NCBI GenBank assembly: GCA_022768655.1
Contig: JALEQD010000013.1
Span: 1-38,319 of the forward strand
Direction of reading: 5' to 3'
Length of the DNA stretch: 38,319 nucleotides
Source: Anaeroplasma sp.
GTDB taxonomy: Bacteria; Bacillota_I; Bacilli_A; Acholeplasmatales; Anaeroplasmataceae
Made by a program: the position numbers and the translations under genes. Positions 38,300 to 38,319 of the stretch are shown piece after piece. Numbering within the stretch: the first letter of the stretch is position 1; the number at the start of each line of letters is the position of its first letter. Under the pieces are notes generated by a model that was not told where the DNA came from, ran no database searches, and worked only from the letters and a program-made list of their open reading frames with translations.

Positions 38300-38319
38300 A
38301 TCAATAATCACTTCCAATT

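Noticed and set aside
1-38319. CRISPR arrays, transposons, prophage, tRNA/rRNA genes
   Set aside because: No regularly spaced repeats, transposase/integrase motifs, or tRNA/rRNA consensus segments were seen on either strand.

Overview
AT-rich, Firmicutes/Bacilli-like chromosomal segment, densely coded and mostly on the minus strand. Recognisable genes: a pyruvate formate-lyase locus (PFL split into two ORFs, PFL activase, thioredoxin-like protein), nrnA, the trmK-sigA-dnaG-glyQS housekeeping block, a Nudix/PHP/engB operon followed by two proteins resembling spore-coat SpoVID and YsxE, an M32 carboxypeptidase/FAD-oxidoreductase operon, a GT2 glycosyltransferase, proBAC, a SpoIIIAH-like protein, a very large TPR/GAF/PAS protein with degenerate GGDEF-EAL, rdgB/YfcE, coaD, an HD-GYP protein, pduL, DUF1540 and TVP38. 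Absent from the ORF track: (i) an open frame at 1-1153 running off the left edge, encoding a FolT-type ECF S component fused to a Wzz-like TM-extracellular-TM N-terminal region and preceded by a THF riboswitch; (ii) a ~198-nt rod-shaped RNA candidate (6S-like) at 21700-21897; (iii) a small pseudogene with one in-frame stop at 36827-37084. No CRISPR array, transposase, prophage, tRNA or rRNA gene was recognised. The strongest novelty candidates are the Wzz-like/FolT fusion, the split PFL, the reduced spoVID-ysxE-like pair and the 6S-like RNA. All functional calls come from reading sequence by eye, with no database searches.
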